This document shows positions 1 to 8,585 of a stretch of 64,000 nt of DNA, piece after piece. A model generated the notes under the pieces. It had not been told where the DNA came from, ran no database searches, and saw nothing but the letters and a program-made list of their open reading frames with translations. Positions within the stretch are counted from its first letter, which is position 1. Each line of letters opens with the position of its first letter. Source of the stretch: Clostridiales bacterium (lineage in GTDB: Bacteria > Bacillota > Clostridia > Christensenellales > CAG-138); contig SFDB01000008.1 in NCBI GenBank assembly GCA_004558825.1, positions 18,782-82,781 of the forward strand, read 5' to 3'. Both the position numbers and the translations under genes were made by a program.

Positions 1-333
1 AATACTCTCCGTGACTGTGGGGTTGACGATGTAGTTACCGTCTCTGTCTGTCGAAACCGTGCCGTAATCGTCGATGAGGTTGCGGATCATATTATCCGTA
101 GCATTGTTTGTCCACATTGCACGACCCCAGTCGCCGCTGATCTCGGTTGATGCACCGTAGATGATCTGGCCGCCGGCTGCCGGAACCATTGTGGGTTCGT
201 CGGGCTCGGGCGTTACGTCAGGATTTTCTGTTACATCAGGGTTATCGGGATTGTCGGGGTTCTCTGTGGGAGTACAGGCGACAAGCGCGAAAACCATGAG
301 TCCTGCAAGAAGCAGAGCAAAAAACTTCTTCAT
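1..333 (-). CDS. Oligopeptide ABC transporter substrate-binding lipoprotein (5' end only)
   Basis: The first 111 codons of a minus-strand gene run off the left edge. The N-terminus MKKFFALLLAGLMVFALVAC is a lipoprotein signal with a lipobox ending in Cys20, so the protein should be tethered outside the membrane. A Pro/Glu/Asp/Asn-rich linker follows to about residue 45. Then comes GGQIIYGASTEISGDW and a stretch with TDNMIRNLIDDYGTV, which resembles the start of the SBP_bac_5 (OppA/DppA) domain that binds peptides for an ABC importer. The start is well set: AAGGAGG lies about 8 nt upstream of the ATG at 333. Ligand and partner permease genes are outside the window, so a substrate cannot be given. 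Confidence 0.8.
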   Translation of the reverse strand, partial: MKKFFALLLAGLMVFALVACTPTENPDNPDNPDVTENPDVTPEPDEPTMVPAAGGQIIYGASTEISGDWGRAMWTNNATDNMIRNLIDDYGTVSTDRDGNYIVNPTVTESI

Positions 334-641
334 GTTTCTCTATATCCTCCTTAATTTTATGAACGACATTTGCCGTCCATTTGAGCGTATTATAGCAGAT
401 ACATCGGTGACAGGCAATAGTTTTGAGACTTAAATTTATAAAAATATATTCATTTAAGCTCAAAATATGGATTTTCGAACCAAGATCCGGTTGTTTATAC
501 ATATGATTATAATACAAAAAAAGAACTTATGACAGCATTTTTATAAAATCACTTCAGGCTGAGGTTTTGCGTCGGTTCAAACGGTGTGTTTTTTAGCAGA
601 TAATATGATATAATTGTTTATATTACAGCAGAGGGTTGTTT
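334..641. promoter_or_regulatory. Divergent intergenic region with two promoters
   Basis: This 308-base gap separates two divergent genes. On the minus strand, TATAAT (389-394) and TTGCCT (412-417) are 17 nt apart and face the substrate-binding lipoprotein gene. On the plus strand, an extended -10 TGATATAAT (606-614) lies just ahead of the GAGGG ribosome site (631-635) of the gene at 642; no good -35 was found for it. The rest is AT-rich and I see no small gene or riboswitch. Confidence 0.6.
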
Positions 642-1817
642 ATGAATCGACGCTATAAGATAAGAAAGTCTCCGCGCAAACGACGCCTGACGCGCTCGAA
701 CGCAGGTCCGCTTCTCGCGCTGCTTGGAACGATTTTCGGCGCACTTGCGGTAATCGCAGCCATTGTCATATTTGTCGTGCCTTTCGCGATATCGCTTTTT
801 GACAAAAGCTATGTGTCGCCCTTCATGCCGCAGCCTACACCGGCGCCGACGGCGGCGCCAACTCCCTCTCCCAACCCGATTGAGTGCTTCGTTCCCGGCT
901 CGGATGAAAACGAGATCGTTCTTTCATCGGCAGATTACAAGTGGTTCGGCGACCCTTGCTGCCATAACGGAAAAATCGTTTTCACGGCGGGCAAGCTCAA
1001 GGATAACAATGCCGCAATGTCTTCCCTCTTTTTTTACGAGCCGGAAACGCGCACCGCTACAAGCTTTGATTACACACTCAAGTACGACCATTTTATGTTC
1101 CCGTCGTTCAACGACGAGTGGCTCGTATTTATAGATACAAAGTTCGGCGGCGGCGGGTCAATAATGGCGGCACGCCTCGACGAGGAAGGCCAAAAGGCCT
1201 TCAAGGTCAAGGATTTCTATGTAGGCCAGCCGGAAATAAAGCTGTGGGAGCACTACATCGTATGGACGGAACGCACGGGCTCGCGCATGGATAAGCTGTT
1301 TGTATGCGACCTTGAAACGCTTGAATCGACGACGCTTGTCATGTTTAACGGTTCGTCGTACGGTCAAAGTATACCGTCGTTCATGAACGGGCTAATCGTG
1401 TGGGCCGATGCATCGGCGGTAAGCCCCGATGAGAGCGCTATAAACTACATGCGTTTGTCCGGCAGGCTAAACACCTACACCGTAAGCACTTACGTCCATG
1501 ACCCTGAAGGCAACGGAGCGTATTTCGCCTGGCTTGACTCCCATCATTCGCGCACGGCGAAGCTGTACGGTTCAAAAAGCATAGGCAAGCCGCGCCTTAT
1601 CGCCGAAGGCGCTATAGAATTCGGCCTGTACGAGGATTACGTCATATATTCAAAGGACGAGTCGATTTGGGCCTATTCCTTTGAAACCGATAAAAGCTAC
1701 AGAATGACGCCCGAAAACGAGAGCGCCCAATTCATGGGCGTGTCGGGCGGCATGGTATTCTTTATGGACGTTACCTCGAGAGAGCGCGATATACTCAAAT
1801 ATGTCAAGCTTCCGTAG
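642..1817 (+). CDS. Membrane-anchored propeller-like protein of unknown function
   Basis: A 391-residue protein. A basic N-terminus (about 1-25) precedes one strong membrane segment (LLALLGTIFGALAVIAAIVI), then a Pro/Thr/Ala linker (about residues 65-80) and a large extracellular part. That part has recurrent short beta motifs such as IVFTAGKL, WLVFIDTKF, YIVWTERTG, LIVWADAS and YVIYSKDES. These are spaced like blades of a TolB/WD-type beta-propeller, but I recognise no catalytic motif. ATG 642 is preferred over a TTG six bases earlier because GAGGG is well spaced before it. radA begins 17 nt downstream, so the two are probably cotranscribed. Function unknown. Confidence 0.75.
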   Translation: MNRRYKIRKSPRKRRLTRSNAGPLLALLGTIFGALAVIAAIVIFVVPFAISLFDKSYVSPFMPQPTPAPTAAPTPSPNPIECFVPGSDENEIVLSSADYKWFGDPCCHNGKIVFTAGKLKDNNAAMSSLFFYEPETRTATSFDYTLKYDHFMFPSFNDEWLVFIDTKFGGGGSIMAARLDEEGQKAFKVKDFYVGQPEIKLWEHYIVWTERTGSRMDKLFVCDLETLESTTLVMFNGSSYGQSIPSFMNGLIVWADASAVSPDESAINYMRLSGRLNTYTVSTYVHDPEGNGAYFAWLDSHHSRTAKLYGSKSIGKPRLIAEGAIEFGLYEDYVIYSKDESIWAYSFETDKSYRMTPENESAQFMGVSGGMVFFMDVTSRERDILKYVKLP

Positions 1818-1834
1818 GACTTGGGAGGCGCTTT

Positions 1835-3169
1835 ATGGCAAAATCATCAAAGACGGTATATGTATGCGGCGAATGCGGCTATGAGAGCGCGAAGTGGCTT
1901 GGCCACTGCCCGGCCTGCTCGAGTTGGAATACCATGGTCGAATTCAACGCCGTTAAAACGGCAGGCTCGGATTATTCGCACGTTTCGGCGCAGCTTCTCG
2001 ACGACATAACGGGCGTCGGTATAAAGCGCGTCACGACGGGGATAGGAGAGCTTGACCGCGTACTCGGCGGCGGCGTCGTCCCCGGCTCGGTCGTCCTCCT
2101 CGGAGGCGACCCGGGAATAGGCAAGTCAACGCTGCTGATGCAAACCGCCTCAAACCTCACGAACGCGGGAAAGGTGCTCTACGTCACGGGCGAAGAGTCA
2201 TCGGCGCAGCTTAAGCTTCGCGCTGAGCGGCTCGGAGCGCGCGGCAGCATATATGTCCTTGCCGATACAACGCTTTCTTGTATCGAGGACGAGGCTTCGC
2301 GCATTCATCCCGACTTTCTCATAATTGATTCGATACAGACGATGTACAGCCCCAACATTCAATCCGCTGCAGGAAGCGTGACTCAAATACGCGATGTCAC
2401 CGCGACGCTTACTCGCTACGCTAAATCGGGAAGCTGCGCCGTTTTCATCGTAGGCCATGTCACTAAGGAGGGAGCTCTCGCGGGTCCGCGTGTGCTCGAA
2501 CACATGGTCGATACGGTTCTCTATTTCGAGGGTGACAGGCACGATTCGTTCAGGCTTCTGCGCGCCGTAAAGAATCGCTTCGGCTCGACCGATGAAATAG
2601 GCGTTTTTGAAATGCGCGACGTCGGCATGACCGAGGTTGCCGATCCTTCCGAGCTTTTCCTGACGCGGACGAATGCGGCGGGCTGCGCCGTAACATGCGC
2701 CCTTGAGGGAACGCGCCCCATGCTCGCGGAGGTTCAGGCGCTCATATCTTCGTCACCGTTTTCAAACCCGCGCCGTATGGCCACAGGTATCGATACGGGG
2801 CGGCTCATATTGCTGCTTGCGGTGCTTGAGAAAAAAATCGGCCTCAGAATTTCCGACCGCGATATTTACGCCAACGTCGTGGGCGGTCTTAAGCTTTCGG
2901 AGCGTGCCTGCGATCTCGCCATTGCCCTGTCCGTCGCCTCTGCGCTTACGGAGCGTCCGCTTCCGCATTCTACGGCCGTGCTCGGCGAGCTGTCGCTTAC
3001 GGGCGAGATACGGCGCGTTTCACGGCTTGATAAGCGCATACAGGAGTGCGCGCGTCTCGGCTTTAAGCGCATAATCGTCCCTCAGACCGACGAATCCGCC
3101 CCCGAGGGCGTGCAGCTTCTCAAGGTCAAAACGCTTGCCGACGCCGCCGCCGTTGTGGGCATAGCATGA
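1835..3169 (+). CDS. radA: DNA repair protein RadA
   Basis: RadA is a RecA-like ATPase that speeds branch migration of recombination intermediates in the cytoplasm. The 444-residue length fits the family. In order one sees the N-terminal C4 zinc finger (CGECG...CPAC, residues 11-28), Walker A GDPGIGKS (91-98), a Walker B-like FLIIDSIQT, the RadA-specific KNRFGS motif (about 245-250) and a C-terminal Lon-protease-like domain with GGLKLSERACDLAIALS and LGELSLTGEIR. GGGAGG precedes the ATG. In many Firmicutes radA is next to disA and clpC; neither is here, and the only same-strand neighbour is the unknown membrane protein upstream. Confidence 0.97.
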   Translation: MAKSSKTVYVCGECGYESAKWLGHCPACSSWNTMVEFNAVKTAGSDYSHVSAQLLDDITGVGIKRVTTGIGELDRVLGGGVVPGSVVLLGGDPGIGKSTLLMQTASNLTNAGKVLYVTGEESSAQLKLRAERLGARGSIYVLADTTLSCIEDEASRIHPDFLIIDSIQTMYSPNIQSAAGSVTQIRDVTATLTRYAKSGSCAVFIVGHVTKEGALAGPRVLEHMVDTVLYFEGDRHDSFRLLRAVKNRFGSTDEIGVFEMRDVGMTEVADPSELFLTRTNAAGCAVTCALEGTRPMLAEVQALISSSPFSNPRRMATGIDTGRLILLLAVLEKKIGLRISDRDIYANVVGGLKLSERACDLAIALSVASALTERPLPHSTAVLGELSLTGEIRRVSRLDKRIQECARLGFKRIIVPQTDESAPEGVQLLKVKTLADAAAVVGIA

Positions 3170-3194
3170 GCGCATTAAACAAAAAATGACACAA

Positions 3195-3225
3195 AGCCGC
3201 GCCGGTTGCTGCATCCGGCGCGGCT
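3195..3225 (+). terminator. Hairpin downstream of radA
   Basis: An 11-bp perfect stem (AGCCGCGCCGG, 3195-3205, with 3215-3225) and a 9-nt loop lie 25 nt after the radA stop. Only a weak T-run (CGGTTT) follows, so termination is likely but not certain. Confidence 0.6.
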
Positions 3226-3401
3226 CGGTTTAGGAGGTTGGGGAGGTATTAACTGCTACGGTTATATTGTAAACATCACTTATGAACGTGCAATGAACGC
3301 AAAGTGAATGTTTTGTGTAGGTTTTGTTTCAAAAAACCGCGCATTCGACGGATTCGCGCGAATTGTGACGCAAGCCGTCGCATCTCTCCCAATTCCGACG
3401 A

Positions 3402-4490
3402 TTATTTCAGCATCGCAAAAATCTCCTTTAGGCTTTCCTTATCGCACGGTATGCCGGTGTTAAGCGTTGCGCCCTGCACCGCCGCCTGCTCTGCCCAAAG
3501 GTCAACATCAGCGTCATCCGGGTGAACCGTCAGCGGATAGTTTCTCATAAGATATGCCTCAAGCTCTCCGTAGCTCATGCCGAGCGCCGAAAGCGCCGCA
3601 TTGAGCCGTTCAGGCTTAAAACGGCGAACAACCTTCATGTACACGGGCATTACCATGGCGTTTGCCGTACCGTGCGGTATTCCATGGAAATACGTTAGCG
3701 GATATCCCATGGCGTGCATAAGCGTCGTGCCCGTATGGGCAATCGTCGTGCCGCCTATCATGGATATGAGCATCATCATGTCGCGCAGAGAGTCGACCTC
3801 GCCGTCTTCGAGCTGCTTCATGAGCCTGCCGAACTCCCCGAGTGCATAGAAATTGCCGGCATCGGTAAACGGGGAAGCCTTCTTCGATATCACGCTTTCA
3901 AAGCAATGTTCAAATGCATCCATGGACGTGCTGCGCGTTACATCGAGCGGCAGCGAATCGGTATACTTCGGGTCGAGCAGCGCAACCCTCGGGAACGTCA
4001 GAGTGCAGCCAAACGAGCGCTTTGTTCTCATTTTATGATACGTCATTACAGACCACGGCGTAACCTCGCTGCCCGTACCCGACGTCGTGGGTATCGCAAA
4101 AATCGGCAGCACGCCGTTCTCGAATGTGTTTTTGAATATGTCGTCGGGGGTCATGTCGTTCGCGGCGAACGCAGCGACCGCCTTTGATGCGTCGAGAGGC
4201 GAACCGCCGCCTATGCCAACAATAAAATCCGCCTTAAAGCGCCTTGCGGCCGTGCCTGCGTCGTAGCATTGCTCAAGCTCGGGGTTGTTGCCTATACCCT
4301 CGAATACATCATACTCCGCGCCGCATTTCTCGAGAGCTTCTATGGCGTCGCCGAGTGCGCCGCTCACGCGCCCCGAGCTTTTGCCCGTTACTATGAATGC
4401 GCGCTTCCCGAGCGCTATCGTCGCAGCGTTTTTTTCAAGCGCCCCGCGCCCGAATACAATTCTCGTCGGCAGATAGTAATTGAATTCCAT
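3402..4490 (-). CDS. Iron-containing alcohol dehydrogenase
   Basis: A 362-residue group III (iron-dependent) alcohol dehydrogenase, an NAD(P)H-linked enzyme that interconverts alcohols and aldehydes in the cytoplasm. Residues supporting this: the nucleotide loop GGGSPLDASKAV, the TTSGTGSEVT signature, and the metal ligands Asp and His in MDAFEH plus two His 14 residues apart in HAMGYPLTYFHGIPHG, the spacing seen in FucO. The true substrate cannot be read; BdhA/YqhD-like butanol or lactaldehyde activity are options. It starts 4 nt after the end of aroQ with an AAGGAG site, so both are on one transcript. A link to shikimate metabolism is not obvious. Confidence 0.9.
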   Translation of the reverse strand: MEFNYYLPTRIVFGRGALEKNAATIALGKRAFIVTGKSSGRVSGALGDAIEALEKCGAEYDVFEGIGNNPELEQCYDAGTAARRFKADFIVGIGGGSPLDASKAVAAFAANDMTPDDIFKNTFENGVLPIFAIPTTSGTGSEVTPWSVMTYHKMRTKRSFGCTLTFPRVALLDPKYTDSLPLDVTRSTSMDAFEHCFESVISKKASPFTDAGNFYALGEFGRLMKQLEDGEVDSLRDMMMLISMIGGTTIAHTGTTLMHAMGYPLTYFHGIPHGTANAMVMPVYMKVVRRFKPERLNAALSALGMSYGELEAYLMRNYPLTVHPDDADVDLWAEQAAVQGATLNTGIPCDKESLKEIFAMLK

Positions 4491-4494
4491 GATA

Positions 4495-4950
4495 TTACTC
4501 CTTATAATTGTTATCGACAGCAGGCTTGAGGCTCAAAAAGTACTCGAGCGCAAGCATATAGCTCATTGCGCCGAGGCCGGTAATTTTCCCTCTGCATGCA
4601 GGCGCAATGACGGATGTGCGGCGAAACTCCTCACGGGCGTCGATGTTCGACATATGTACCTCAATAACGGGGATTTCGCATGAGGCTATGGCGTCGCGCA
4701 GCGCATATGAATAGTGCGACAGCGCGCCGGCGTTAAGTATCACTCCGTCGAATCGTCCGCGCGCATCGATAAGCGCGTCGATCAGGGCGCCCTCGTGATT
4801 CGATTGAAGCGCCGTGACATCCGCTCCGCACGCCTTGGCTCGCTTCGACAGCCGCGACACTATCTCTTCAAGCGTCGTCGTGCCGTAAATGCTCGGCTCG
4901 CGTACGCCTGTCAGCGATAGGTTGGGTCCGTTCAGAAGAAGTATTTTCAT
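4495..4950 (-). CDS. aroQ: Type II 3-dehydroquinate dehydratase
   Basis: Converts 3-dehydroquinate to 3-dehydroshikimate, the third step of the shikimate pathway, as a cytoplasmic dodecamer in characterised members. The 151-residue length is typical. MKILLLNGPNLSLTGVREP is the classic AroQ start, with the catalytic Tyr in SIYGTTTLEEI; QSNHEGALIDALIDA, LNAGALSHYSYALRDA and PVIEVHMSNIDAREEFR follow, including the catalytic His in the last block. The ATG at 4950 is preferred to an upstream extension because GGAGG lies 8 nt before it and the protein then begins at the conserved strand. It diverges from aroE over 58 bp. Confidence 0.96.
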   Translation of the reverse strand: MKILLLNGPNLSLTGVREPSIYGTTTLEEIVSRLSKRAKACGADVTALQSNHEGALIDALIDARGRFDGVILNAGALSHYSYALRDAIASCEIPVIEVHMSNIDAREEFRRTSVIAPACRGKITGLGAMSYMLALEYFLSLKPAVDNNYKE

Positions 4951-5008
4951 CGTATGCCTCCGCTGTTTTTTGAAATTATACCATATAGGGGATGTGATTA
5001 AAAGCAAT
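4951..5008 (-). promoter_or_regulatory. aroQ promoter in the aroQ/aroE divergent gap
   Basis: On the minus strand an extended -10 (TGG then TATAAT, plus-strand 4975-4983) sits about 25 nt upstream of the aroQ start and ahead of its GGAGG site. No good -35 is visible, which fits an extended -10 promoter. No clear promoter for aroE was found in the remaining 25 bp. Confidence 0.55.
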
Positions 5009-5842
5009 ATGAAACGCTTTGCATTGCTGGGCGATCCCGTTGAGAAAAGCCTGTCGCCGTTTATCTACAATACGCTTTTCAAGGCGTACGCGCTTGACGC
5101 GTCTTTTGAGTGCGTGCGTGTGCCTAAAAGCGATGTCGGCGCCGTACGCGATATTGTTTCCGTCCTCGGGCTCAGCGGGTTTGCGTGCACAATGCCGCTC
5201 AAGCGCACAGTGCTGCCATTGCTCGATGAGGTTGATGCGGACGCTATGCTTTCAGGCAGCGTGAACGTTGTCACTGTAAACAACGGCAGGCTGTCAGGCT
5301 GCTCGACCGACGGGCTTGGCCTTGTGAACGCCCTTAAAAACGAGACAGGCGGCATATGCGGCAAAAGCATCGCCATACTCGGCTCGGGCGGAGCATGCGC
5401 ATCGGCGGCGCTCGCGGCAGCGCGCGCGGGAATGCGCGTAACAATTGCTGCGCGAAACACACATTCGGCTTCAGAAATCGCCTCCACGCTTCCCGTTGAT
5501 TCTTTATGCGGCATATGCGGTCTTGACGAACTCGCCGACGCGCTTGGAGAATGCGACATATTCGTCAACGCAACTCCGCTCGGCATGTCGGGGAACGACG
5601 AGCTTGAAATCAATGGTGCGCTTTCAAATATGAAACGCGGTTCAATCGTGTTTGACATGGTCTACAAAAAGGGAGGCACAAGGCTTTTGAACGACGCGTC
5701 GTCGCTCGGCATAAAGGCGCTCAGCGGCATTTACATGTTGCTTGAACAGGCATATCCGGCTTTCGAGCTTTGGACCGGCCGGCGCGTCGAACCGCGGGAG
5801 AAGGACTTGCTAAAACGTGCTTTATACAATAAAATGAACTGA
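5009..5842 (+). CDS. aroE: Shikimate dehydrogenase
   Basis: Reduces 3-dehydroshikimate to shikimate with NADPH. The 277-residue protein has the substrate-domain motif GDPVEKSLSPFIYN near the start, the catalytic Lys in MPLKRTVLP, Asn in GSVNVVT, Asp in CSTDGLGLV, the nucleotide loop GSGGACASA and the C-terminal NATPLGMSG. CSTDG replaces the usual YNTDG, a mild divergence. ATG 5009 begins at the conserved first strand; an in-frame GTG at 4994 is an alternative, since the nearest AGGGG is far from 5009. Only 20 nt separate it from cobT, so aroE heads a cobalamin operon, which is an unusual pairing. Confidence 0.9.
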   Translation: MKRFALLGDPVEKSLSPFIYNTLFKAYALDASFECVRVPKSDVGAVRDIVSVLGLSGFACTMPLKRTVLPLLDEVDADAMLSGSVNVVTVNNGRLSGCSTDGLGLVNALKNETGGICGKSIAILGSGGACASAALAAARAGMRVTIAARNTHSASEIASTLPVDSLCGICGLDELADALGECDIFVNATPLGMSGNDELEINGALSNMKRGSIVFDMVYKKGGTRLLNDASSLGIKALSGIYMLLEQAYPAFELWTGRRVEPREKDLLKRALYNKMN

Positions 5843-5862
5843 ATATGCAAGGGAGCAGTTAT

Positions 5863-6917
5863 ATGGAATGCGAAAGAAAGCTTTATGATTACATCGCGGC
5901 AATACGTCCTGCAGACAAAGCGCGCCTTGACACGGCATGGGAGCGGCTCGGCTCCCTTTGCAAACCCCCGAGGAGCCTCGGCGGCATCGAGGAGACAGCC
6001 GCAAGGCTTTACGCTATACAAAACGGCGACAGAATTTCAGCACAAAAGCGCAGAATAATCGTCATGGCGGCCGACAACGGCGTGTGTGCGGAGGGCATTT
6101 CGAGCGCTCCTAAAAGCGTCACGCTGATGCAAACGAAAAACATTGCCCGCGGCATAACGGGCGTCGCGGTGCTTGCGCGGAGATTCGGAGCCGAGGTTGA
6201 GATCGTCGACGTCGGAGTCGATACCGACGAACGCCTTGCAGGCGTTATTGACGCAAAGCTCATGCGCGGCACAAACAACATACGCGTCAGCGCCGCAATG
6301 GACCGCGAAACAGCCGCGAAAGCCGTGCTCACAGGCATAGAGCGCGCGGCGCGCGCGGCAAGCGACGGCATAGACGCGATAGGCACCGGCGAAATGGGCA
6401 TCGGTAACACAACAACTTCGAGCGCTGTGCTGAGCGTTCTCACCGGGCTCGGCGTTGAAGAGGTCACGGGACGCGGCGCAGGACTTAACGACGATGCTTT
6501 TGATAACAAAAAGCGCGTCATATCGGACGCGATAGCCTTTAACGCCCCTGATGCCTCCGATCCTCTCGACGTTATTTCCAAGGTCGGCGGGCTCGACATA
6601 GCGGCCATGGCGGGCGTTTTTCTCGGCGCGGCGCTAAATCGCAAGGCAGTCGTGATTGACGGCTTCATCAGCATAGTCGCGGCTTTGACCGCTTACAGGA
6701 TGTGTCCTGCGGTTAAGGATTACATGTTTGCTTCTCACGCCTCGTTCGAAATAGGCTTATGCGTCTTGGCGAAGGCAGCGGCTGCCCGATGTGCTTTGCG
6801 CTCATGGACGCGGCCTGCGCCATATACAACGACATGGCGACGTTTGATGAAGCGTCGATAGATACGTCATATCTTGACACAATATCACAGGGAGATTGCT
6901 TCACGGTAGAGGAATGA
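5863..6917 (+). pseudogene. cobT: cobT (nicotinate-nucleotide:dimethylbenzimidazole phosphoribosyltransferase) with internal deletion and frameshift
   Basis: CobT makes alpha-ribazole phosphate for the cobalamin lower loop. The first frame is clear up to about 6756: GSLCKPPRSLGG, VMAADNGVCAEGISS, GEMGIGNTTTSSA and YMFASHASFEIG. That frame then turns to nonsense and stops at 6861. From 6756 the +2 frame reads LMRLGEGSGCPMCF, DAACAIYNDMAT and so on to a TGA at 6915-6917, which is the true CobT C-terminus. The join lacks roughly 15-18 residues usually found between SH.S.E.G and MRLGEG, so this is a deletion as well as a frameshift. The restored stop overlaps the cobU ATG by 4 nt, which shows the ancestral end. 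AAGGGAG precedes ATG 5863. Either a recent pseudogene or an assembly error. Confidence 0.85.
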
Positions 6918-7453
6918 AGGTATTTATTTCGGGTGGATGTAAAAACGGCAAATCGACGCTTGCCGAAAGCGCAGCCTGCGCGCTTAGGCGGCGCGGCGAA
7001 CCGCTATATTATATCGCTACAATGCGCCCGCATGACGCAGAGGATATTGCCCGCATAAAGCGCCATAGGCGCGAGCGGCAGGGAAAGGGCTTCATTACGT
7101 TCGAAATAGGCACGGATATCGAAAAGGCACTCCGAATAGCAGACGTTGACGGCACGTTTTTGCTCGACAGTCTCACGGCGCTTTGCGCAAACGAGATGTT
7201 CACGGAGCACGGCATCGACCTTGGGGCGGCGGAACGCGTCGAAAAGCAGCTTGAAGCATTCCTGTCGGGCGTAAAGAATGCCGTTGTCGTTTCCGATTTT
7301 ATATACGCCGAACCAATGATGTTCGACGAATACACCGACGCCTATATACGCGCGCTCTCGGTGCTTGACAGATGCGCGGCTCGGGTTTGCGATACGGTCG
7401 TTGAGGTCTGCGCAGGCACGCCCTATATCCACAAAGGGGAGCTTATAGTATGA
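6914..7453 (+). CDS. cobU: Adenosylcobinamide kinase/guanylyltransferase, CobU family
   Basis: CobU phosphorylates adenosylcobinamide and loads GMP onto it, activating the corrin for the last step. The 179-residue protein has the P-loop GGCKNGKSTLAE (residues 7-18), then RIKRHRRER, whose His matches the guanylylated histidine of CobU, and FLLDSLTALCANEMF and VVVSDFIY. The C-terminus departs from textbook CobU. The ATG at 6914 is used because it overlaps the ancestral cobT stop (ATGA) and follows AGAGG. Its own stop overlaps cobS by 4 nt, so translation is coupled along the operon. Confidence 0.88.
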   Translation: MKVFISGGCKNGKSTLAESAACALRRRGEPLYYIATMRPHDAEDIARIKRHRRERQGKGFITFEIGTDIEKALRIADVDGTFLLDSLTALCANEMFTEHGIDLGAAERVEKQLEAFLSGVKNAVVVSDFIYAEPMMFDEYTDAYIRALSVLDRCAARVCDTVVEVCAGTPYIHKGELIV

Positions 7454-8211
7454 AGCGTTTTTTAAGCGGCTTGAGCATGGCTTTTTCGATGTTTACGGTG
7501 TTCCCGCTCCCGTGCAGATGGGACGACGGGGCGCGCCGCATGCAGCTCGCGTGCTTGCCCGTGGTCGGTCTTTTCATTGGCGTCGTATGGGCCGCCGCAT
7601 GCTACGGCTGTTTCTTGCTGCGCCTGCCCGCGCTTTTATCGGGCGCACTGCTCGCGGCGCTTCCGCACATAATGTCGGGCTGCATACACCTTGACGGACT
7701 TATGGATACGGCGGATGCAGTGTTTTCGTGGCGAACGCTTGAGGAACGGCTTAGGATAATGAAGGATTCTCACGCGGGTTCATTTGCGATAATCACCCTT
7801 ACGGTGACGGCGCTCTTTTCATTCGCTTCGGCCGCTTCGCTCGACAAAAGCGTCATGACGCTCGTGACGCTCGCCGCTATACCCGTTGTTTCGCGCATTG
7901 CCGCCGCCATCGCAATGATGTACATAAGGCCGCTCGGCCATAGTGCTTACGCAAAGATGGAGCGGCAGAAAAATACGCCGTACCTCATTGCGCTCATCAT
8001 AACGCTCGCAGCGGCTTGCACGGCGGTCATAGCTTTCAGCGGCGCGGCTGCCATATTACCGATAGCCGCAGAGGTATTCGGTATGGCCTGCGCACTCGCA
8101 TTCGCCTGCCCGTCGCTGAAGGGAATGAGCGGCGATATCGCCGGCTGGTCGATAACGATCGGCGAAACATGCGCCTTGACGGCGCTTTGCATACTGAGGA
8201 GCATAATATGA
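7450..8211 (+). CDS. cobS: Adenosylcobinamide-GDP ribazoletransferase
   Basis: CobS is the membrane-bound cobalamin synthase that joins GDP-cobinamide to alpha-ribazole (phosphate). The 253-residue protein is very hydrophobic, with about six to seven membrane segments, and carries the family signatures HLDGLMDTADAVFS and MKDSHAGSFAI near residues 75-115, containing the acidic Mg-binding residues. The length is typical. It overlaps cobU upstream and the CobU-like gene downstream by 4 nt each. Its substrate alpha-ribazole phosphate would come from CobT, which looks broken here. Confidence 0.95.
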   Translation: MKRFLSGLSMAFSMFTVFPLPCRWDDGARRMQLACLPVVGLFIGVVWAAACYGCFLLRLPALLSGALLAALPHIMSGCIHLDGLMDTADAVFSWRTLEERLRIMKDSHAGSFAIITLTVTALFSFASAASLDKSVMTLVTLAAIPVVSRIAAAIAMMYIRPLGHSAYAKMERQKNTPYLIALIITLAAACTAVIAFSGAAAILPIAAEVFGMACALAFACPSLKGMSGDIAGWSITIGETCALTALCILRSII

Positions 8212-8585
8212 TACTTATAATCGGAGGCGCGTATCAGGGAAAACTCGAATACGCAAAAAACGAATACCTGCTCACCGACGGCGACGTATTTTTCTGCGAA
8301 AACGAAACGTACATCGATACATCCAAGCACATCGTATACGAGCTTGAAAAGCTGATATTCAACCGCATGAAGTCGGGACTTGAGTCGGAAAAATACATTG
8401 CTTCACTAAAAAGCGAGCTCGACGGCGCAATAATCATAGTGAACGACATCTCCTGCGGCGTCGTACCGATTGACGCAGATGTTCGTGAATGGCGCGAATG
8501 CGTCGGCCGCGTCTGCGCCATGCTGGCACGAAGTGCGGAACGCGTTATAAGGATTTTTTGCGGCTTGCCGCAGGTGATAAAGTGA
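8208..8585 (+). CDS. Short CobU-like protein with degenerate P-loop
   Basis: A 125-residue relative of CobU. It starts MILIIGGAYQGKLEYAK, where the GGxxxGK loop is kept but the next residue is Leu rather than Ser/Thr, so the Mg-coordinating hydroxyl is missing. The guanylylation His region (RIxxHxxxR) is absent. The C-terminus, CGVVPIDADVREWRE.VGRVCAMLAR ending IFCGLPQVIK, matches the CobU C-terminal block better than the full-length cobU upstream does. The two might work together as a split CobU, or this may be a regulatory or decayed copy. It overlaps cobS and the phosphatase by 4 nt on either side, so it is kept in the operon. Confidence 0.7.
   Translation: MILIIGGAYQGKLEYAKNEYLLTDGDVFFCENETYIDTSKHIVYELEKLIFNRMKSGLESEKYIASLKSELDGAIIIVNDISCGVVPIDADVREWRECVGRVCAMLARSAERVIRIFCGLPQVIK

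Noticed and set aside
5843..5862. Cobalamin riboswitch ahead of the cob genes
   Set aside because: Only 20 nt separate aroE and cobT and no B12-box is visible upstream of aroE.
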